A stretch of DNA of 64,000 nt from positions 129,624-193,623 of the forward strand of contig PKVY01000059.1 in the NCBI GenBank assembly GCA_003131625.1, read 5' to 3'. The notes under the pieces are model-generated. The model made no database searches and was not told the origin of the DNA. It saw only the letters and a list, made by a program, of their open reading frames with translations. Origin of the DNA: Acidobacterium sp. GTDB lineage: Bacteria; Acidobacteriota; Terriglobia; Terriglobales; Acidobacteriaceae. Within the stretch, counting starts at the first letter, position 1, and the number at the start of each line of letters is the position of its first letter. The translations under genes were made by a program, and so were the position numbers. Shown one piece after another: positions 60,488 through 64,000 of the stretch.

Positions 60488-60589
60488 TCCAAGCGCCCTC
60501 ACTGATTGTTCCATAACCGAACGGTTGAAGACACGGCTGTGACCCCTTATTTTACTCGCGCTAATTGTGGCGTACATTTGGGCTCTGGC

Positions 60590-60741
60590 TCATTCAGACG
60601 GCCACCAGAGATACCAGTCATTCAGCACTCCGCCCAATGCCAGAAACGACACCCATCGGCGTAATCGCTCCTGATCGAGGCCATGCTCCCGCGCCACGGG
60701 CGCGAATTGTTGTCCTATCGCTCTCGGGGTATTGGATTCAT
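60590..60741 (-). pseudogene. Truncated AbiEii-like nucleotidyltransferase toxin remnant
   Basis: An ATG at 60741 overlaps the AbiEi stop by ATGA, the usual coupling of AbiEii to AbiEi, but this frame meets a stop after eight codons. One base further, another frame reads RAIGQQFAPVAREHGLDQERLRRWVSFLALGGVL, like the start of AbiEii-family toxins, and then stops at 60590. The nucleotidyltransferase core and the rest of the gene are absent, replaced by the DUF488 operon. The toxin is therefore broken by a frameshift and a deletion. Confidence 0.55.
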
Positions 60742-61352
60742 TTCGTGTCTGCCTCGTGCAATGAACCGTTCTCGTCGAGTCGATGAGTAAATTGGTCGAC
60801 TTGGCGATGGAGACGAGCCTTGTCGGAGTCGTTGATGAGTCTGTCACGCCTTGCGTCCCTTATCGCTTGCCGGACGAGATTGATGCGTCCCGATGAATCG
60901 AGCACATCCGCTACCGTCCTTGCGGCGGTGGTAATGGGCAGACCTTCATGCAGGGTTACGTCCGCTGGTCCCAGAGTGTGCCGGTGAATTGCAATCCAGG
61001 CTGGCCGCTCTCTGGGAAGCCTAGCGGATTTCGGAACCGTGGTGTGAACCTGCGATGGGTTTGCGTCGGAGATGCCATACACGGAGAGCGCGGTCTCATG
61101 GGAGAGCACCGCTTCCTCAGGTCCTTGGCTCGCCTCTGCCCAGAGGATGGCTTCCCGGTACTGCGAAAATCTGGCCTGCGGGTAGTGGGCGATTCGATAG
61201 ACGCCACGGGCTGCGCGCTCTAGGCGGCCGCGCTGCGCTAAGCGCACGAGAACGGAATCGAGTATGCCTGCCCGTCGAGCCTGTTTCGACATCAGCAGGC
61301 CGTCGTTTTCTTCGGCAATGGCGATCAGTTCGTTCATCCGCGACCGGGGCAT
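60738..61352 (-). CDS. AbiEi-family type IV antitoxin
   Basis: This 204-residue protein has an N-terminal winged helix (MNELIAIAEENDGLLMSKQARRAGILDSVLVRLAQRGRLERAARGVYRIA) and the AbiEi C-terminal domain (ILWAEASQGPEEAVLSHETALSVYGISD, HTTVPKSARLPR, TTAARTVADVL). AbiEi represses its own operon by binding inverted repeats and counters the AbiEii nucleotidyltransferase. A 33-bp palindrome lies just upstream. The toxin gene that should follow is a remnant, so this is an orphan antitoxin. Confidence 0.88.
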   Translation of the reverse strand: MPRSRMNELIAIAEENDGLLMSKQARRAGILDSVLVRLAQRGRLERAARGVYRIAHYPQARFSQYREAILWAEASQGPEEAVLSHETALSVYGISDANPSQVHTTVPKSARLPRERPAWIAIHRHTLGPADVTLHEGLPITTAARTVADVLDSSGRINLVRQAIRDARRDRLINDSDKARLHRQVDQFTHRLDENGSLHEADTK

Positions 61353-61382
61353 CTTGTCAGTATGAACTTAGCATGCAGTCAT

Positions 61383-61415
61383 GTCACTATAGTTCCATAA
61401 TGGAATGATAGTGAC
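61383..61415 (-). promoter_or_regulatory. AbiEi operator palindrome
   Basis: The arms GTCACTATAGTTCCAT (61383..61398) and ATGGAATGATAGTGAC (61400..61415) match at 14 of 16 positions around a central A. It lies 31 bases upstream of the AbiEi start codon. Inverted repeats at this place bind AbiEi in characterised systems. Confidence 0.65.
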
Positions 61416-61935
61416 GATGCACAGTGAAGCGATGATACCGCGTATGCTAGTGATGTCCAATGGGTTGTGCGGTCTCAACAGGATTCTTTCAGCACTGTTG
61501 AGAGAATCCTCCAGACACCGTCTGGGGAATCTGCCAACGGCAATCTTGCAGACGGTGTTTGCAAAATGCGCGGTACTAGGTCAAGAGGAAGCTCTCTTCG
61601 ATGAGCTCCGCAATCAGATCGTGCGGGCCTATCCGAATCCGGACCGAATGGGCTGCCCAGATGAGTCAGTCACTCCGCAGAGTGGTGTTCGGGCGAATCA
61701 TGCCATCATGGAGCACGCACACACGTGTGGTCCATGCACGCGGCAGGTTTCGATCTTTGTCAAGGAGAAGGCCCGCAGAAGACCCGCCCCCCGAGGAATT
61801 GGTCTGGTTCTTGATTTGGCCCTGTGCGTCTGGTCTATGGCCACTTCAGGGGTATTGTGGTCGGACCCGCTTCTCTCTGAGACGCCCGCCTCTTCCGACG
61901 AACGGAATTGGCGGGCGTTTTCGCGTAGCCCATAA
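61405..61935 (+). CDS. Small cysteine-motif membrane protein, start uncertain
   Basis: The frame encodes LFDELRNQIVRAYPNPDRMGCPDES, then EHAHTCGPCTRQVSIFVKEKARRR, then a hydrophobic segment (GIGLVLDLALCVWSMATSGVL). The YPNPxRxGCP motif followed by a HxxxCxPCTR motif resembles small proteins of Acidobacteriota with an anti-sigma-like zinc site. The first ATG (61405) lies inside the AbiEi operator, and the N-terminal 50 residues may not be translated; internal starts such as GTG 61555 are possible. Function is unknown. Confidence 0.5.
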   Translation: MIVTMHSEAMIPRMLVMSNGLCGLNRILSALLRESSRHRLGNLPTAILQTVFAKCAVLGQEEALFDELRNQIVRAYPNPDRMGCPDESVTPQSGVRANHAIMEHAHTCGPCTRQVSIFVKEKARRRPAPRGIGLVLDLALCVWSMATSGVLWSDPLLSETPASSDERNWRAFSRSP

Positions 61936-61989
61936 ACGAAAACCGTCGAATGATGCTTATAATGTTGGCCAAGAAAGGCACGGCACGTC

Positions 61990-63123
61990 ATGGGCTTCGA
62001 TCACTCCCACTATGTTCCAATTCTCAAAGGTAAGCAGGGTGAACTAAACGCGCTTCAGAGCACCGACCCGAAGCTGTTAACGAAAGTTACTCCGCTGGTC
62101 GAGATACCCCCAATCCCGCCTGCGTGGCCAGAGGGTGAAAATCAGAAGCCTGTGCCGGGGAAGACGATCGATGAACACATCAAATCGGTAGCCAAAGCAT
62201 TCACCAAGGCTCTCAAGGGAATGCCAGCACTGTTTGTCGATGGTTTTTACATCGAACTTGAGGATGAGCTTGAAAACGGTTCATCCCCGGTGGATGCGAT
62301 TTTCAATGCGCTCCGCTCTGCGAGCGTTCCATTCATCCCAACAATAGGTCTGGACCGTGTGGAAGATTATGCGGATTCAGTCAAGGTCGCCATCGAAACG
62401 GACAAGCGTGGATGCTGTTTAAGGCTCGTCGAGTCAGACTTGGAGAGTTTGTCGGAATTAGGGGGACAAATTGATGGCCTGCTAAAGATCCTCGGCATTC
62501 CTCATGACCAAGTAGATCTGCTCGTCGATTTTGGGCCTAAAGTTCCACAAAAATCAGCTTTGCCGTTCCAAATCGATGCGCTGCCAGCACTGGAGGCTTG
62601 GAGAACCCTGACCGTCGCGTCATCATCGTTCCCGGCAAGCATGATGGGTTTGAAGACAAATAGCATAGAAGAGCGAGAACGTGAAGAGTGGTTGGCATGG
62701 TTGTTCGTGCGCTCAAAGAAGAAGGCGGTAAAACGAGTGCCAACTTTTGGCGACTACGCGATTAACCACCCGATCCTTACAGAGATTAACCCGAAGCTCA
62801 TGCTGATGAGTCCCAATATTCGCTATACGGACTCCGTCAATTTTGTTATTGCTAAGGGACAAGCGCAGCCTCGGAAGAAAAAAAAGCAGACCCCCGAAGA
62901 GGCCGCCGCAAGGGCAAAGCTGGCGCCTACGGTCCAATATCCAATTCTTGCCGCGAAGATAAAAGCCCACCCTGCTTGGAAGGGTCCGAGATTCAGTGCC
63001 GGGGACCATTTCATCGATAGGTGCGCCCGTAAGGAGTGCGTTGGTAGCTCGACAGACTGGAGGGCTGCTGGAACCTGCCATCACATTGCCTTAGTCGTGC
63101 AGCAGATCGCCAGTCTCCCCTAG
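61990..63123 (+). CDS. Beta family protein (Beta_protein domain)
   Basis: This 377-residue protein opens YVPILKGKQGELNALQSTDPKLLTKVTPLVEIPPIP, the characteristic start of the beta-family proteins, and closes WRAAGTCHHIALVVQQIAS, the family's usual C-terminus, so it is complete. A central region reads FIPTIGLDRVEDYADSVKVAIETDKRG, followed by LDFGPKV-like and ASSSFPASMMG segments. The family is of unknown function and often sits beside sce7726-type nuclease-like genes, as here. The two genes converge and overlap by 113 bases. Confidence 0.82.
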   Translation: MGFDHSHYVPILKGKQGELNALQSTDPKLLTKVTPLVEIPPIPPAWPEGENQKPVPGKTIDEHIKSVAKAFTKALKGMPALFVDGFYIELEDELENGSSPVDAIFNALRSASVPFIPTIGLDRVEDYADSVKVAIETDKRGCCLRLVESDLESLSELGGQIDGLLKILGIPHDQVDLLVDFGPKVPQKSALPFQIDALPALEAWRTLTVASSSFPASMMGLKTNSIEEREREEWLAWLFVRSKKKAVKRVPTFGDYAINHPILTEINPKLMLMSPNIRYTDSVNFVIAKGQAQPRKKKKQTPEEAAARAKLAPTVQYPILAAKIKAHPAWKGPRFSAGDHFIDRCARKECVGSSTDWRAAGTCHHIALVVQQIASLP

Positions 63124-63688
63124 CACGCAAGGCTTCCCGAACCAGGGCAGAGAGTCGTTGGACTGGAATCTCTTTCGCCAAACGTGCAACGAGACACTCC
63201 ATCGGCTTTGATCGAATGCCGGAATCTAATCCGAGGCTGCTTAGCAGACGGAGTGCTTCCGGACGCCACAAAAGATACGCAATTGATTCGGCGTGTGGGG
63301 CTGGGTTGCCGCCAGATTCGCGAATTCTCTCTAAGCGAATCCCGCCTCCCGTCGAACACGTCGCCTCAATGATGCCCCACCACTGCGGAATGATTGTTCT
63401 GGCCTGTTGCAGATGGCGCGCCGTAGTCACGAGGGTTGCCTGATCGAAAATCGCAGAGTAGGCATCAACCTGGGTCGGTAGCCGTTCCAGCGTATCCCGA
63501 TCACTTTTGATCTCATATCCGTGCGAACAGCCGTTGAGTGCCGCCACGTCTGCTCGGTTGGCTCCCCCGTAGATCGCGAACTCTTCAAGACAGACCAAGT
63601 CCGGATGCCCTTCATATTCGCCACGAATGAACGGCAGTAAAAGGGCACGGATTCCCGCATCGCGACGAATGTTTTCGTGCTCTGGCAT
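63011..63688 (-). CDS. sce7726 family protein (PD-(D/E)XK-like)
   Basis: From ATG 63688, eight bases after GAGG, the protein has 225 residues. ANRADVAALNGCSHGYEIKSDRDTLERLPTQVDAYSAIFDQATLVTTARHL shows a nuclease-like core: Asp in RADVA and the ExK pair in YEIKSD, the sce7726 pattern. The C-terminal 37 residues lie antisense to the beta-family gene and are basic. Together the two products may form a defence or DNA-processing pair; no activity is known for the pair as far as I recall. Confidence 0.8.
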   Translation of the reverse strand: MPEHENIRRDAGIRALLLPFIRGEYEGHPDLVCLEEFAIYGGANRADVAALNGCSHGYEIKSDRDTLERLPTQVDAYSAIFDQATLVTTARHLQQARTIIPQWWGIIEATCSTGGGIRLERIRESGGNPAPHAESIAYLLWRPEALRLLSSLGLDSGIRSKPMECLVARLAKEIPVQRLSALVREALRARGDWRSAARLRQCDGRFQQPSSLSSYQRTPYGRTYR

Positions 63689-63799
63689 CAACGAGTCCTC
63701 GCTCGGCTCAAACCCCAAACCGATTCGTCCGTCGATGCAACGTCAAGAAGGGAGCCAAGGCCTGATGGCAGCAAGCCTCGCGGTCTAGTGTACACTCTG

Positions 63800-64000
63800 A
63801 TGGCATCCCCATTTCCCCATTATTCAATTATTATTAGGGAATTGAAAAGAATTCGAATCAGGGAACTAGATTCTGTGGCTGGACGAACAAAGCGGTTGCC
63901 TGACGACGCTAAAGTGGTTTCTCTGTCGCTTGGAGGGGCTGAGCGGGTGATCTTAACGGTCATCGAGGTCCGCAGACGACAACGCGGCGAGCGCGGCGAA
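63800..64000 (+). CDS. Unknown protein, N-terminal part
   Basis: A frame opens at ATG 63800 (MASPFPHYSIIIRELKRIRIRELDSVAGRTKRL...) and is still open at the window edge after 67 codons. It is basic at both ends. I do not recognise it, and 67 codons are too few to decide a family. Confidence 0.35.
   Translation, partial: MASPFPHYSIIIRELKRIRIRELDSVAGRTKRLPDDAKVVSLSLGGAERVILTVIEVRRRQRGERGE

Noticed and set aside
1-64000. CRISPR array or rRNA genes
   Set aside because: I saw no regularly spaced repeats with unique spacers and no rRNA-like stretch on either strand. The short direct repeats found are too few and too closely spaced.

Overview
The window looks like accessory DNA of an Acidobacteriota (Terriglobia-like) genome. 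This rests on moderately high GC, codon use, a small basic protein of a type I associate with that phylum (40155..40367) and hairpin repeats resembling ones I remember from those genomes (42.9-44 kb, 51.85 kb). It is a string of integrative and conjugative DNA plus defence and regulatory cargo. No species can be named from sequence alone.

Region 1 (1..25.5 kb) is most of an ICE with an IncP/Ti-type transfer system. Reading leftward, trbB-C-D-E-J, an EexN-like exclusion lipoprotein and the start of trbL encode the mating channel. A divergent arm carries a primase and an SSB. A methyltransferase gene with a small partner sits between the SSB and a traK-traL-traM-like block. A repeat-rich spacer (13.5-13.9 kb, probable oriT) separates traK from a traJ-like gene and a MobP relaxase. 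A DUF4386/AraC cargo pair follows, then traG, a second SSB, traF, traB, a lytic transglycosylase and a degenerate Fic gene. A tyrosine integrase closes the element beside a 70-nt 3' fragment of tRNA-Leu(UAA), which marks an attachment site. Two near-identical 22-bp palindromes in the divergent control regions suggest one regulator for the trb, primase and mobilisation promoters.

Region 2 (25.5..46.7 kb) begins beyond that fragment and looks like a second, tandem element. It holds an Mrr-like nuclease, a protein kinase, a MobF (TrwC-type) relaxase, a single-chain restriction-modification enzyme, a TrwB-type coupling protein and a TrwA-like protein. No mating-channel genes accompany them, so this element may be mobilised through a partner such as the neighbouring Trb system. 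Then come an ECF sigma/anti-sigma pair, two overlapping tyrosine recombinases (the second catalytically degenerate), a ParE toxin-antitoxin pair between two copies of a structured GGGTGGG repeat, a ParB-like protein and an ArdC-like antirestriction protein.

Region 3 (47..51.8 kb) is a lower-GC operon: a radical SAM/SPASM protein, a polytopic membrane protein fused to a NitT/TauT-type binding protein, and the matching ABC permease and ATPase.

Region 4 (52.4..64 kb) is a defence-like island. Its centre is a four-gene bacterial ubiquitin-like conjugation operon: a ubiquitin-like protein ending GGA, an E2, a JAB/JAMM protease and an E1. It is divergent from a sigma-like gene, an unknown gene and an ImmA/IrrE protease across a shared inverted-repeat control region. 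Beyond lie DUF4238, a dual-OB-like protein with two DUF488 proteins, an AbiE system with intact antitoxin but broken toxin, and a beta-family/sce7726 pair that overlaps tail to tail. A gene of unknown function runs off the right end.
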